DNA of 14,696 bases from Gammaproteobacteria bacterium. Lineage in GTDB: Bacteria; Pseudomonadota; Gammaproteobacteria; Xanthomonadales; Wenzhouxiangellaceae. Shown one piece after another: positions 6,455-13,487 of the stretch. The translations under genes and the position numbers were made by a program. The notes under the pieces were generated by a model. The model worked only from the letters and a program-made list of their open reading frames with translations, ran no database searches and was not told the origin of the DNA. Position 1 is the stretch's first letter. Each line of letters opens with the position of its first letter. Location of the stretch: contig PWWM01000087.1 in NCBI GenBank assembly GCA_003561495.1, positions 1-14,696 of the forward strand. The letters are read 5' to 3'.

Positions 6455-8065
6455 ATGTCCAGCCTGAGCGACGAAATTGCCCGCCGGCGTACCTTTGCCA
6501 TCATCTCGCATCCGGATGCCGGCAAGACCACGCTGACCGAGAAATTCCTGCTGTTCGGCGGCGCGATTCAGTTGGCCGGTTCGGTCAAGTCGCGCAAGGC
6601 CGCCCGTCATGCCACCTCGGACTGGATGGAGATGGAAAAGGAGCGCGGTATCTCGATTACTTCCTCGGTGATGCAGTTTCCCTATCGGGAACGCATCGTC
6701 AACCTGCTCGATACGCCCGGGCATGCCGATTTTTCCGAGGACACCTACCGGGTGCTGACCGCGGTGGATTCGGCGCTGATGGTGATTGATTGCGCCAAGG
6801 GCGTGGAGGAGCGCACCATCAAGCTGATGGAAGTCTGCCGGTTGCGCGATACGCCGATTTTCACCTTCATCAACAAGCTCGACCGCGAGGGCCGCGAACC
6901 CATCGAGCTGCTTGATGAAGTCGAGGAGGTGCTCGGCATCGAGTGCGCGCCGGTGACCTGGCCGATCGGCATGGGCCGTCGGCTCAAGGGCATTTATCAC
7001 CTGATTCGCGACGAGATTCACCTGTACGAATCCGGCAAGAACTACATGCGCCAGGAACCGCACATCATTGCCGGTCTGGACTCGCCCGAGGCCGACCAGG
7101 CGCTCGGTCAAATGGCTGCCGAGCTCCGGGATGAGATCGAGCTGGTCAAGGGCGCCAGCCACGAGTTCGATCTGGAGCGTTACCTGAAAGGTGAGCAAAC
7201 CCCGGTGTTCTTCGGTTCGGCGCTGAACAATTTCGGTGTCATTCCACTGCTGGATGAATTCGTCGAGCATGCGCCCCAGCCGCAATCGCGTGCCACGCTG
7301 GGGCGTGATGTCGATCCGTCGGAATCCAAATGCACCGGTTTCGTGTTCAAGGTGCAGGCCAATATGGATCCCGCCCACCGCGATCGCATGGCTTTCATGC
7401 GCGTGTGCTCCGGCCGTTTCGAGAAAGGCATGAAGCTGCATCATGTCCGCATGGGCAAGGAACAGCGCACCCATGGGGCGCTGACTTTCATGGCCGACGA
7501 GCGCGCCACGGCCGAATACGCCTACCCGGGTGATATTGTCGGTCTGCACAACCACGGCACCATCGGCATTGGCGATACCTTCACCGAGGGCGAGGCCCTG
7601 CAGTTTGCCGGCATCCCCAGCTTTGCCCCCGAGTTGTTCCGGCGGGTGCGGCTCAAGGACCCGCTCAAACTCAAGGCCCTGACCAAGGGTCTGACCCAGT
7701 TGTCCGAAGAGGGCGCGACCCAGTTCTTCCGGCCACTGATCGGTAATGACCTGGTGCTTGGTGCGGTCGGTTTGCTGCAGTTTGACGTGGTCGCCTACCG
7801 GCTCAAGGCCGAGTACAACGTCGAGGCGATCTTCGAGGCAGTCAACGTGGTGACCTGTCGCTGGGTGTCATGTGATGACGAACGGGCGCTGGAGAAATTC
7901 CGCAACAAGAACGAGATGAACCTGGCCGAGGACGGTGGCGGTCAACTGGTCTACCTGGCGCCGACCCGGGTCAATCTGCAACTGGCCCAGGAGCGCCACC
8001 CCGAGATCACCTTTCGCGCCACGCGCGAGGTCACCGTTTACGTGGCCACCGATCAGGCTGCCTGA
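6455..8065 (+). CDS. prfC: Peptide chain release factor 3 (RF3 GTPase)
   Basis: RF3 is the translational GTPase that recycles RF1/RF2 from the ribosome after peptide release. The 536-residue protein aligns with the family from ARRRTFAIISHPDAGKTTLTEKFLLFG through the C-terminus (E. coli is 529). G motifs are all visible: G1 HPDAGKTT, G2 around ERGISITSS, G3 DTPGHADF, G4 NKLD. RF3 signatures SDWMEMEKERGISITSSVMQ and FSEDTYRVLTAVDSALMVID separate it from EF-G. The domain II/III blocks GFVFKVQANMDPAHRDR, AYPGDIVGLHNHGTI and FAPELFRRVRLKDPLK are conserved. The ATG at 6455 starts the usual short N-terminal helix; ATG 6425 would overlap the TATAAT. The last 13 nt overlap the convergent FHA gene. Probably monocistronic. 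Confidence 0.97.
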   Translation: MSSLSDEIARRRTFAIISHPDAGKTTLTEKFLLFGGAIQLAGSVKSRKAARHATSDWMEMEKERGISITSSVMQFPYRERIVNLLDTPGHADFSEDTYRVLTAVDSALMVIDCAKGVEERTIKLMEVCRLRDTPIFTFINKLDREGREPIELLDEVEEVLGIECAPVTWPIGMGRRLKGIYHLIRDEIHLYESGKNYMRQEPHIIAGLDSPEADQALGQMAAELRDEIELVKGASHEFDLERYLKGEQTPVFFGSALNNFGVIPLLDEFVEHAPQPQSRATLGRDVDPSESKCTGFVFKVQANMDPAHRDRMAFMRVCSGRFEKGMKLHHVRMGKEQRTHGALTFMADERATAEYAYPGDIVGLHNHGTIGIGDTFTEGEALQFAGIPSFAPELFRRVRLKDPLKLKALTKGLTQLSEEGATQFFRPLIGNDLVLGAVGLLQFDVVAYRLKAEYNVEAIFEAVNVVTCRWVSCDDERALEKFRNKNEMNLAEDGGGQLVYLAPTRVNLQLAQERHPEITFRATREVTVYVATDQAA

Positions 8066-10074
8066 ATCCGGCGGCGTAGCACGGCTCGGGCCAGCGCCAG
8101 AAACAGCACGATCTGTCCGGCCAGGAAAGCCGGCGCCCGCAAGGTTTCCAGCAGGTTGGCGGTGGGCAGGTCGTGCTGATACAGGGCCAGTCCCCAGAAG
8201 GCGCCGCTGAGATCGGCCAGACGTCGGATGATCGGTCCGACATCCCCGGGTTGGTCCATCCAGCCGACTACCATGACCTGAACCAGGGTCAGCGCGGCGG
8301 TCAGGAGCACCGCGAACAGCACCCGCGAGCCTGCCATGATTCCGCACAAAAGGCCCAGTGCCACTGAACTCAGGGCGACCAGCAATAGGGCAGGCATCAG
8401 CGCCAGGGCCGTTGAAATCGAAATGCCCGAAGTCACCACCAGCACGAGTTGGACAACGCCAAGCTGGGCCAGGGCGATGGTGACGCCAAGCAGCAGATAG
8501 GCCAGAAGCACATCACCAACGATCAGGTGGCGTCTGGCCAGGGGAATCAGGCGCCTGTGACCGCGGCTGACCAGGGTGGCTGTTGCCAATGCGGCGCCGA
8601 TGGTCATGGTCATGACCGCCGCCAGCACCGGGGCATGGCCGGGCAGTGCGAACCACAGGCCGGGAAGCAGGATCAGCGGCAGGATCAGTGCTTCGGGCAG
8701 AATCCCGGTCAACTGACGCCAGGGCCCCAGGCACAGGCGCAAGATGATGCCCGTGACCGAGGTTGATACGCGCCTGGGCGCCACCGGCAGAATTGAATGT
8801 CGGGTCAACCCGGCCGGCTTTTCGACGCGGTGAATCGGGACTTGCCCGTCTGCTTGCACGGATGACGGCGGCTTGTCGGTGATCACGACAATGGTCAGGG
8901 CATGACCGGCCAGTTTGCGCAGATGCTTGATCAGGATCTCGACCGAATCCGGATCGAGAGCGTCGACCACGTCCGGATTGACCAGCAGCAGACCGGGCCG
9001 GGTCAGTAAAGCAGCGGCCACCCTGAAAAGGCTGCGATGCAGGGGGCTTAACGCGGCATCGCGCTGATCGGCCAGTGCAGCCAGGCCCATGACTTGCAGC
9101 GTGGTGTCGACCAGTTCCTGCAGGCGTTCCGGTGACAGGTCTCCGGCCAGCGCCAACCGAGCCTGCTCGTTCATCCATTCGCTCATGGTCTGGCGCCGAC
9201 CCGGCTCAACATCATTCGAAGTAGCGCCCAGGCAGTCATGGCGATACCCGGGATGCTGGTCAAGTGCGGGATCACTGAATGTGATGGTGCCGGAGTGTGG
9301 GCGATGCTGTCCGCTGATCACCTCGATAAGCCTTTCGGCCGACCCGATGGATCGGGCGTCCAGAATCTTGAGCCCGCCGGGTGATACCTCGAAATCGACC
9401 GCATCTTGATCGGACGTCAGTGCCAGACAGGAGGCCTTCAGACCGACCGCGCGCTGGGTGGTGCGCACGGTGAAGGCTGGTTTGGCGTTGCCGATGGTGC
9501 AAAGCTCCAGTTCGTGGTTGCCGATGACGATCCTCTGGTTGGCGCTCAGTGGGGCGCGGCGAATCCGCTTGCCGTCCACCCAGGTTCCATTGCGACTGCC
9601 CAGGTCCTTGATGATCAGCTCACCGGACTGGAAATCCAGTTGCGCATGGTGCAGGCTGACGACCGGGTCGGCCGGCAGGCTGAGATCGGCGCCCAGATCG
9701 CGACCGATCAACCAGGGTCCGTTGCCTTTGAGTGTCCGTGTGCGCAGGGCATCGTCATGGTCGCCGCTGACGAACTCGAAGTCGGCCGCGCGGGATCTTC
9801 CCAGTCCGATCACGTCATGCGAGGACAGTGTGTGCTCTTCATCGACGGGCTCCCCGTTGACGAACACGCCATTGGTTGAACCGAGATCCTTGACGATCCA
9901 CGGCCCGGCAGCGCAGGGTCCAATCCAGCAATGGCGACGGGAAACCCGCGGGCCGTGCAGAACGATTCCGGCCACCCGGCCATCACGCCCGATGACCTCA
10001 CCCTCATCGGACAGGCGCTGCTCGGTCTGCAAGGGACCGGGATGCAGGGCGCGCAAGAGGGCGGGTTCGGGCAT
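8053..10074 (-). CDS. Tandem FHA - degenerate ABC ATPase - membrane domain protein (Rv1747-like architecture)
   Basis: A 673-residue protein with four parts. FHA1 (about 20-95) has GRD (R30), SRRH (45-48) and STNG (66-69). FHA2 (about 120-190) has IGRD (R125), SLHH (140-143) and SRNG (160-163). Residues 225-400 keep the order of an ABC nucleotide-binding domain: beta strand, RPHSGTITF, GLAALADQRDAALSP, LLTRPGLLLVNP, DALDPDSVEILIKHLRKLA, TIVVITD. However, the Walker A site reads ARSIGSAER, the signature SPLHRS, Walker B ends VNP instead of DEP, and no H-loop histidine follows. ATP hydrolysis is therefore unlikely. Residues 455-670 hold about six membrane helices like an ABC-2 permease. FHA modules bind phosphothreonine, and a Ser/Thr kinase gene diverges 152 bp away, suggesting it is read or recruited by that kinase. 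The transported or gated substrate is unknown. Start ATG 10074 gives a sensible FHA N-terminus. Confidence 0.87.
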   Translation of the reverse strand: MPEPALLRALHPGPLQTEQRLSDEGEVIGRDGRVAGIVLHGPRVSRRHCWIGPCAAGPWIVKDLGSTNGVFVNGEPVDEEHTLSSHDVIGLGRSRAADFEFVSGDHDDALRTRTLKGNGPWLIGRDLGADLSLPADPVVSLHHAQLDFQSGELIIKDLGSRNGTWVDGKRIRRAPLSANQRIVIGNHELELCTIGNAKPAFTVRTTQRAVGLKASCLALTSDQDAVDFEVSPGGLKILDARSIGSAERLIEVISGQHRPHSGTITFSDPALDQHPGYRHDCLGATSNDVEPGRRQTMSEWMNEQARLALAGDLSPERLQELVDTTLQVMGLAALADQRDAALSPLHRSLFRVAAALLTRPGLLLVNPDVVDALDPDSVEILIKHLRKLAGHALTIVVITDKPPSSVQADGQVPIHRVEKPAGLTRHSILPVAPRRVSTSVTGIILRLCLGPWRQLTGILPEALILPLILLPGLWFALPGHAPVLAAVMTMTIGAALATATLVSRGHRRLIPLARRHLIVGDVLLAYLLLGVTIALAQLGVVQLVLVVTSGISISTALALMPALLLVALSSVALGLLCGIMAGSRVLFAVLLTAALTLVQVMVVGWMDQPGDVGPIIRRLADLSGAFWGLALYQHDLPTANLLETLRAPAFLAGQIVLFLALARAVLRRRIQAA

Positions 10075-10095
10075 CTGTATTCAGGCTGTATTCAG
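10075..10095. promoter_or_regulatory. Tandem direct repeat CTGTATTCAG, 11-bp pitch, abutting the FHA gene start
   Basis: CTGTATTCAG occurs at 10075-10084 and 10086-10095, one helical turn apart, with the first copy touching the ATG of the FHA gene (read as CTGAATACAG on that strand). Each unit has CTG/CAG half-sites. The same-face placement between divergent genes suggests a regulator site or leader structure. No known regulator matches. Confidence 0.5.
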
Positions 10096-10144
10096 ACTCA
10101 GGAGTAATTACGCAACGGAAGCGAAAAAAGTGGCATTTTGCATC

Positions 10145-10153
10145 TGATATATT
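10145..10153 (+). promoter_or_regulatory. Candidate extended -10 promoter of the kinase gene
   Basis: TGATATATT contains TG, one spacer base and TATATT (10148-10153), one mismatch from TATAAT. It lies 73 nt upstream of the kinase ATG in the divergent region. No strong -35 is present, which is typical of extended -10 promoters. Assignment is by pattern only. Confidence 0.4.
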
Positions 10154-10215
10154 CGTATGAACCGGGTAGGAAGCAGGTGCCGAATCGAGTTTGGCGCCAT
10201 CAGTCAAACACCAGC

Positions 10216-10221
10216 GAGGTG
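10216..10221 (+). promoter_or_regulatory. Ribosome binding site deciding the kinase start
   Basis: GAGGTG ends 5 nt before the ATG at 10227, an ideal Shine-Dalgarno placement. It argues against the in-frame TTG at 10191 as start. Confidence 0.75.
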
Positions 10222-10226
10222 TCACG

Positions 10227-12404
10227 ATGCCAAAGATTCTGGGGCGTTACCACATTATCAGTGAACTGGGCCGCGGCGGCATGGGCGTGGTCTACAAGGC
10301 CGTCGATCCCAAGCTCGAGCGGTTCATCGCCATCAAGTGCCTGAGCGAGGAGCTCAGCGAGGATGAAATCACGGTCACCCGATTTCTGCGTGAGGCGCGC
10401 AACGTGGCCGCACTCAACCATCCGCACATCGCCCAGATTTTCCTGGCCGATGAGGATGAGGGCAAGCCGTATTTCGTCATGGAGTACATCGATGGTGAAT
10501 CGCTGGCCGAACGCCTGGCCCGCGATGGACGGTTGATGCCCGAACAGGCGCTGCGGATCGTCACCGAATGCGCCGAGGCCCTCAACGCCGCCCACGAAGA
10601 GAACATCGTTCACCGCGACATCAAGCCCGGCAACATCATGATCGACCGGCGTGGCCGGTGCGTGCTGACCGACTTTGGCATCGCCAGCATCGTTCACCCG
10701 GACAATCAGCCGACGACCAGCAAGTACATCATGGGCACGCCCGGTTACCTGCCGCCGGAAGTCATGACCGGTCAACCGGCCGATCACCGTGGCGACATCT
10801 TTGCGCTCGGCGCGGTCTATTACGAAATGCTGGCCGGCAAGCGACTGGTGCCGGGGCGCGACATCGAGGACACCGCACGCACCCTGCTGGCCGCTGATTT
10901 CCCGCAGCTCAGTGATCTGGGCGACAAACTTGATGAGGTCGCTTTCGGAGTGCTCGGCAGGATGGTCGCCAAGGATCCGGACAAACGCTACCAGGACTAT
11001 GAAACCCTGCTGGCCGATCTGCGCCTGGAAACCGGGAAATCGGCCGAAGCCTCGGTCAGCCCACCGCCCCCGTCACAGCCTGCAACCGGCGAAGAGCCGA
11101 CTCGCATGGCGCCCACGCCGTCCGCCCAGGCTGCGCCGATGGCCGAAGCAGCCGAAACGACCGAGCCACCGGCGACCGAAGCCATGGATCCGGCCGCTAC
11201 CGCACCGCCCGAAACTCAAACTTCCCCACCGCCGGCTGGTCGTTCCCGCCTGGTGGGTTTCGGTATTGCCGGTGCGCTGGTACTCACCCTGGTCCTGGCC
11301 GGGCTTGGCCTTGCACGCATGGCCCCGGATCAATGGGACCAGGTCACCAGCTTGGTCAATCTGGACCGATGGACATCCAGTCAGACCCCGGCCGTCGAGG
11401 AGTCCGAGGAAGAGGCGGCCAGCGCCAGTGAACGCTTCCGGGCACGCGCCCGAGAAACCCGGGACGAAACGGATCGTCTGCTGGCCCTGGAAGACGATCG
11501 CGGAGATGTGGACGCCGACTTGATTGGCGATGCCGGCGTTGATGAGGAAGCCGCCGATCGACTGGCCCGCACTGAAGATGATCTCGAATCCATTGGACAC
11601 GATGATGAAACCCTCTCGGCCGGTGTTGCGCGTCTTGAAGGCACACTGGAGCGTGAGGTGTCGGAAGGTTCGGCCGAGGCCGAAGCTACGGATCCGGTCC
11701 GTGATGCCGAGCCCGCCATTGAAGTTGCCCCGGAAGTTGCCGAACAGGCCCGGGAGGATATCGAGCCGGAAACTGAACCTCGCCGGGAGCCTCCAGCGGT
11801 GGCTCGAGCTGAACCCGATGAGCCGGAAGGTCCGGGCTCCGAACCCTCCGAACCCTCCGAAGCCGATACCGAGCAGGGATTGCAAATGGCCGCAGTCCCG
11901 GCCCCGATCGACGAAGCCGTTCGACGCGAGGCCGCCCCCCAGCCACGCCCCGAACCCACCCCTGCTGCTCCAGCCGGTATCGTGGTCGTTGGCATCGGTG
12001 ACCCGGTGTTTGTCGATCCGATGGTGCGTGAAGTCGAGGAAAGCCTGCGAGGCGCCGGACACGAAATCATCGAACGCGGTTTTGTCAGCGGTCTTTCAAG
12101 GCTGATCGACGGATCAGAAGTCGACCTGGCCGGCCTGTCCGACGCCGCCACGCGCGCCGGCGCCGGCTATGCCGTCGTGGTCCGCGCAATGTCCGCCGGG
12201 CAGCGTGAACTGCAGTATTACGGCCGCTACGACACGGCATTCATCGTACAGACCGAGGCGGTCACCTACGACCTCAACAACCGCCGTCGCCTGGGTGCGT
12301 CGCAAATGGACCAGGTCGAATACACCGCCCTCAACGCCACCCGCCAGGCCCGCGACACCATCGCCCCCCGCCTGGCCGCCATCCGTGACCAGATTCCGGA
12401 CTGA
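10227..12404 (+). CDS. Transmembrane Hanks-type Ser/Thr protein kinase with acidic extracytoplasmic region
   Basis: A 725-residue kinase. The cytoplasmic catalytic domain (8-275) is complete: glycine loop LGRGGMGVVYKA (14-25), catalytic lysine K37 (IAIK), HRDIKPGN (129-136), DFG (149-151), a threonine-containing activation loop ending in MGTPGYLPPE (178 = Glu of the APE motif), and DHRGDIFALGAVYYEML. It is thus predicted active. A Pro/Ala-rich linker (about 275-340) leads to one membrane helix (342-365). Outside is a low-complexity Glu/Ala/Pro-rich stretch (about 384-575), then an ordered-looking domain (583-725) with alternating strands and helices beginning AGIVVVGIGDPVFVDP. There are no PASTA repeats. 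I do not recognise the terminal domain; its pattern suggests a small alpha/beta fold. The divergent FHA/pseudo-ABC protein is the obvious candidate substrate or reader. The start is fixed by a strong ribosome site. Confidence 0.92.
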   Translation: MPKILGRYHIISELGRGGMGVVYKAVDPKLERFIAIKCLSEELSEDEITVTRFLREARNVAALNHPHIAQIFLADEDEGKPYFVMEYIDGESLAERLARDGRLMPEQALRIVTECAEALNAAHEENIVHRDIKPGNIMIDRRGRCVLTDFGIASIVHPDNQPTTSKYIMGTPGYLPPEVMTGQPADHRGDIFALGAVYYEMLAGKRLVPGRDIEDTARTLLAADFPQLSDLGDKLDEVAFGVLGRMVAKDPDKRYQDYETLLADLRLETGKSAEASVSPPPPSQPATGEEPTRMAPTPSAQAAPMAEAAETTEPPATEAMDPAATAPPETQTSPPPAGRSRLVGFGIAGALVLTLVLAGLGLARMAPDQWDQVTSLVNLDRWTSSQTPAVEESEEEAASASERFRARARETRDETDRLLALEDDRGDVDADLIGDAGVDEEAADRLARTEDDLESIGHDDETLSAGVARLEGTLEREVSEGSAEAEATDPVRDAEPAIEVAPEVAEQAREDIEPETEPRREPPAVARAEPDEPEGPGSEPSEPSEADTEQGLQMAAVPAPIDEAVRREAAPQPRPEPTPAAPAGIVVVGIGDPVFVDPMVREVEESLRGAGHEIIERGFVSGLSRLIDGSEVDLAGLSDAATRAGAGYAVVVRAMSAGQRELQYYGRYDTAFIVQTEAVTYDLNNRRRLGASQMDQVEYTALNATRQARDTIAPRLAAIRDQIPD

Positions 12405-12414
12405 CTGAGATATT

Positions 12415-12440
12415 TCGGGCGGGCCGCCTGGCCCGCCCGA
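12415..12440 (+). terminator. GC-rich hairpin after the kinase gene
   Basis: Eleven perfectly paired bases (TCGGGCGGGCC with GGCCCGCCCGA) enclose a GCCT loop, 10 nt past the kinase stop. No T-run follows, so it is either a weak intrinsic terminator or a 3'-end stabilising stem that separates the kinase transcript from the tRNA gene. Confidence 0.6.
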
Positions 12441-12464
12441 CTGCAATCTCACCACCATTCAGAT

Positions 12465-12470
12465 TAGAAT
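12465..12470 (+). promoter_or_regulatory. Candidate -10 element for tRNA-Thr
   Basis: TAGAAT is one base from TATAAT and lies 17 nt before the tRNA. It is followed by a C-rich discriminator (ACCCCTC), a feature of stringently controlled stable-RNA promoters. The -35 (CTGCAA region) is poor. Confidence 0.4.
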
Positions 12471-12487
12471 ACCCCTCACCTCCAGAT

Positions 12488-12563
12488 GCCGGCTTAGCTC
12501 AGTTGGTAGAGCGGCTGATTTGTAATCAGTAGGTCGGGAGTTCGAATCTCTCAGCCGGCACCA
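12488..12563 (+). tRNA. tRNA-Thr (anticodon UGU), CCA encoded
   Basis: A 76-nt cloverleaf folds cleanly. The acceptor stem is GCCGGCT/AGCCGGC. The D arm is GCTC-AGTTGGTA-GAGC, and the anticodon stem is GCTGA/TCAGT with loop TTTGTAA, giving anticodon TGT. The variable loop is AGGTC, and the T arm is GGGAG/CTCTC (one G-U) with loop TTCGAAT. A genomic CCA end follows discriminator A. Sequence and anticodon agree with bacterial tRNA-Thr(UGU), which reads ACA and other ACN codons. Its 3' end is repeated downstream, marking it as a probable integration target. Confidence 0.97.
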
Positions 12564-12616
12564 TATTTCTGTGGGGGCACCATACTTTGAGGGCCTATTG
12601 CGTTGTTCGAAGCCTC

Positions 12617-12715
12617 AATTCGAACCCCCGACAATAAAAATTCAGAGTTCGAACCGAGCCGCAGGCGAGCTCGATGGCGCGAAGCGCCATCCATCTCTCA
12701 GCCGGCACCATTTTT
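12617..12715 (+). repeat. tRNA-Thr-derived module 1: inverted T arm, T-loop, hairpin insert, tRNA 3' end
   Basis: The module begins with AATTCGAACCCCCGAC (12617-12632), the reverse complement of the tRNA T arm with two mismatches. After an A-rich spacer comes forward AGAGTTCGAA (12644-12653), then a GC-rich palindromic insert. It ends with ATCTCTCAGCCGGCACCAT (12693-12711), a perfect 19-bp copy of the tRNA 3' end, followed by a T-run. No acceptor 5' strand, D arm or anticodon arm is present, so it is not a tRNA gene. A short extra GGCACCAT copy (12576-12583) and another TTCGAA (12606-12611) lie between it and the tRNA. Confidence 0.85.
12673..12691. repeat. Perfect palindrome inserted in module 1
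   Basis: GATGGCGC and GCGCCATC pair over 8 bp around a GAA loop. It interrupts the T-arm-like sequence between GAGTTCGAA and the tRNA 3'-end copy. Module 2 has a shortened relative here, so the insert looks like a REP-type palindromic element in decay. Confidence 0.75.
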
Positions 12716-12764
12716 CAAGAGGCCTCTTCTCCTTCCTGATGGCACGATGCTTGCCAATGGCACT

Positions 12765-12844
12765 GATTCGAACTCCCGACATATAACAATTAGAGTTCGA
12801 ACCGAGCCGCGGGCGCAGCCATCCCTCAGCCGGCACCATTTTTT
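12765..12844 (+). repeat. tRNA-Thr-derived module 2
   Basis: It starts with GATTCGAACTCCCGAC (12765-12780), an exact 16-bp inverted copy of tRNA bases 12533-12548. Forward GAGTTCGAA (12793-12801) pairs perfectly with the inverted TTCGAACTC (12767-12775). A reduced GC insert follows, then ATCCCTCAGCCGGCACCAT (12821-12839; one mismatch to the tRNA 3' end) and a T-run. The distance between its two TTCGAA cores is 29 bp, the same as in module 1, which shows common descent. The 49 bp between modules include the 12-bp palindrome AAGAGGCCTCTT (12717-12728). No plausible protein is encoded across 12564-12884. Confidence 0.85.
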
Positions 12845-12848
12845 GGTT

Positions 12849-12871
12849 AGGGATCAGGGGTCAGGGGTCAG
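12849..12871. repeat. Heptameric tandem repeat AGGGRTC, about 3.3 copies
   Basis: Units AGGGATC, AGGGGTC, AGGGGTC and a partial AG follow in register, just after tRNA-derived module 2 and 14 bp before the end of the toxin gene. The 7-bp unit length equals that of the AGGTGAA array near 4700. Confidence 0.8.
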
Positions 12872-12884
12872 TTGTAGGTACGGT

Positions 12885-13181
12885 CTACGTCCCTGACGGT
12901 GGATTCTCTTTCGGCCATAGTAGGGCCGTGTGCAAAACCCGCAGAATACGCACGCTGTCGCCCGACAGGTCGTACACCAAAATGTAGTTCTTGTGTATCA
13001 CCAATTCCCGTGTGCCCTCGACTCGTCCCTTTTTCCCGAGGTTCGGTTGATCAAGCAACATGTTGCAGCGCTCGGAAATCAACTCATCGAGGGCCACAGC
13101 CGCGCCAGGATCATCCCGGGCTATGTATTCACGAATAGCGCTACGATCGGCCACGGCAGGGCCGGTCCAAACCACCTTCAC
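12885..13181 (-). CDS. RelE/ParE-family toxin
   Basis: A 98-residue protein with the usual order of this superfamily: strand MKVVWTGPAVAD, two helices (RSAIREYIARDDPGAAVALDELISERCNML), then the antiparallel sheet NLGKKGRVEGTRELVIHKNYILVYDLSGDSVRILRVLHTALLWP. The GRVxGTRELVIHxNYILVY and ILRVLHTALLWP blocks are characteristic of RelE/StbE-ParE type proteins. These either cut mRNA on the ribosome or poison gyrase; sequence alone does not decide which. The GTG start at 13181 overlaps the antitoxin stop as GTGA, a standard toxin-antitoxin junction. It sits beside the tRNA-Thr repeat array, a common location for modules that stabilise integrated elements. Confidence 0.88.
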   Translation of the reverse strand: MKVVWTGPAVADRSAIREYIARDDPGAAVALDELISERCNMLLDQPNLGKKGRVEGTRELVIHKNYILVYDLSGDSVRILRVLHTALLWPKENPPSGT

Positions 13182-13465
13182 CGTTTCTTGCTAGTTTGTT
13201 GATCACGCAACTGTTCACGCCAGGCGATGGCTTCGGCCTCAACCTGGTCACCGGGCATCAGGTCACCGGCCTCGGCTGCATCCAGTCCGGATTGAACCTG
13301 GCGACGAAACCAGGCATCGTGCTCGGCAGGCTCCTTATGCTGCACCGTCTGGCGCATGAAATCTCGCAACAACTGGGCGCCACTGCGGTCGCGGGCTCGG
13401 GCCAGCTCCGTAAACCGGCTCTTGAGCTCGGAGTCGACACGAAAAGTGAAAGTGGAATCGCTCAT
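13178..13465 (-). CDS. RelB/DinJ-like ribbon-helix-helix antitoxin
   Basis: A 95-residue protein beginning MSDSTFTFRVDSELKSRFTELARARDRSGAQLLRDFMRQTV, which reads as strand-helix-helix of a RelB/CopG DNA-binding domain. The acidic C-terminal part (DAWFRRQVQSGLDAAEAGDL...EAEAIAWREQLR) would wrap the toxin. It neutralises the overlapping downstream toxin and probably autorepresses. The ATG at 13465 is preceded by GAGGA at 6-7 nt spacing, and the promoter/operator lies just upstream. A longer frame extends to 13588 but would cover that promoter and adds nothing conserved. Confidence 0.85.
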   Translation of the reverse strand: MSDSTFTFRVDSELKSRFTELARARDRSGAQLLRDFMRQTVQHKEPAEHDAWFRRQVQSGLDAAEAGDLMPGDQVEAEAIAWREQLRDQQTSKKR

Positions 13466-13487
13466 CAAAAATCCTCGCACCAGCATC

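Noticed and set aside
6386..7555. 389-codon minus-strand frame opposite prfC
   Set aside because: It is the antisense shadow of a highly conserved RF3 gene; composition is typical of such shadows and no motif is visible.
10075..10095. LexA (SOS) box from CTG...CAG half-sites
   Set aside because: LexA boxes have CTG-N10-CAG; spacings here are N4 or N15, and the arrangement is a direct repeat.
11073..12062. Long minus-strand frames opposite the kinase C-terminal half
   Set aside because: They arise from GC-rich acidic low-complexity codons of the kinase; no independent start signal or motif.
12617..12844. Additional tRNA genes in the repeat modules
   Set aside because: Only T-arm and 3'-end pieces are present; the acceptor 5' strand, D arm and anticodon arm are missing.
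12849..12871. CRISPR-like array from short repeats
   Set aside because: Seven-base units without spacers are simple tandem repeats, and no cas gene is present.
12571..12896. Small plus-strand open frames of 71 and 97 codons
   Set aside because: They run through tRNA-derived fragments and palindromes, have no ribosome site and show no protein-like pattern.
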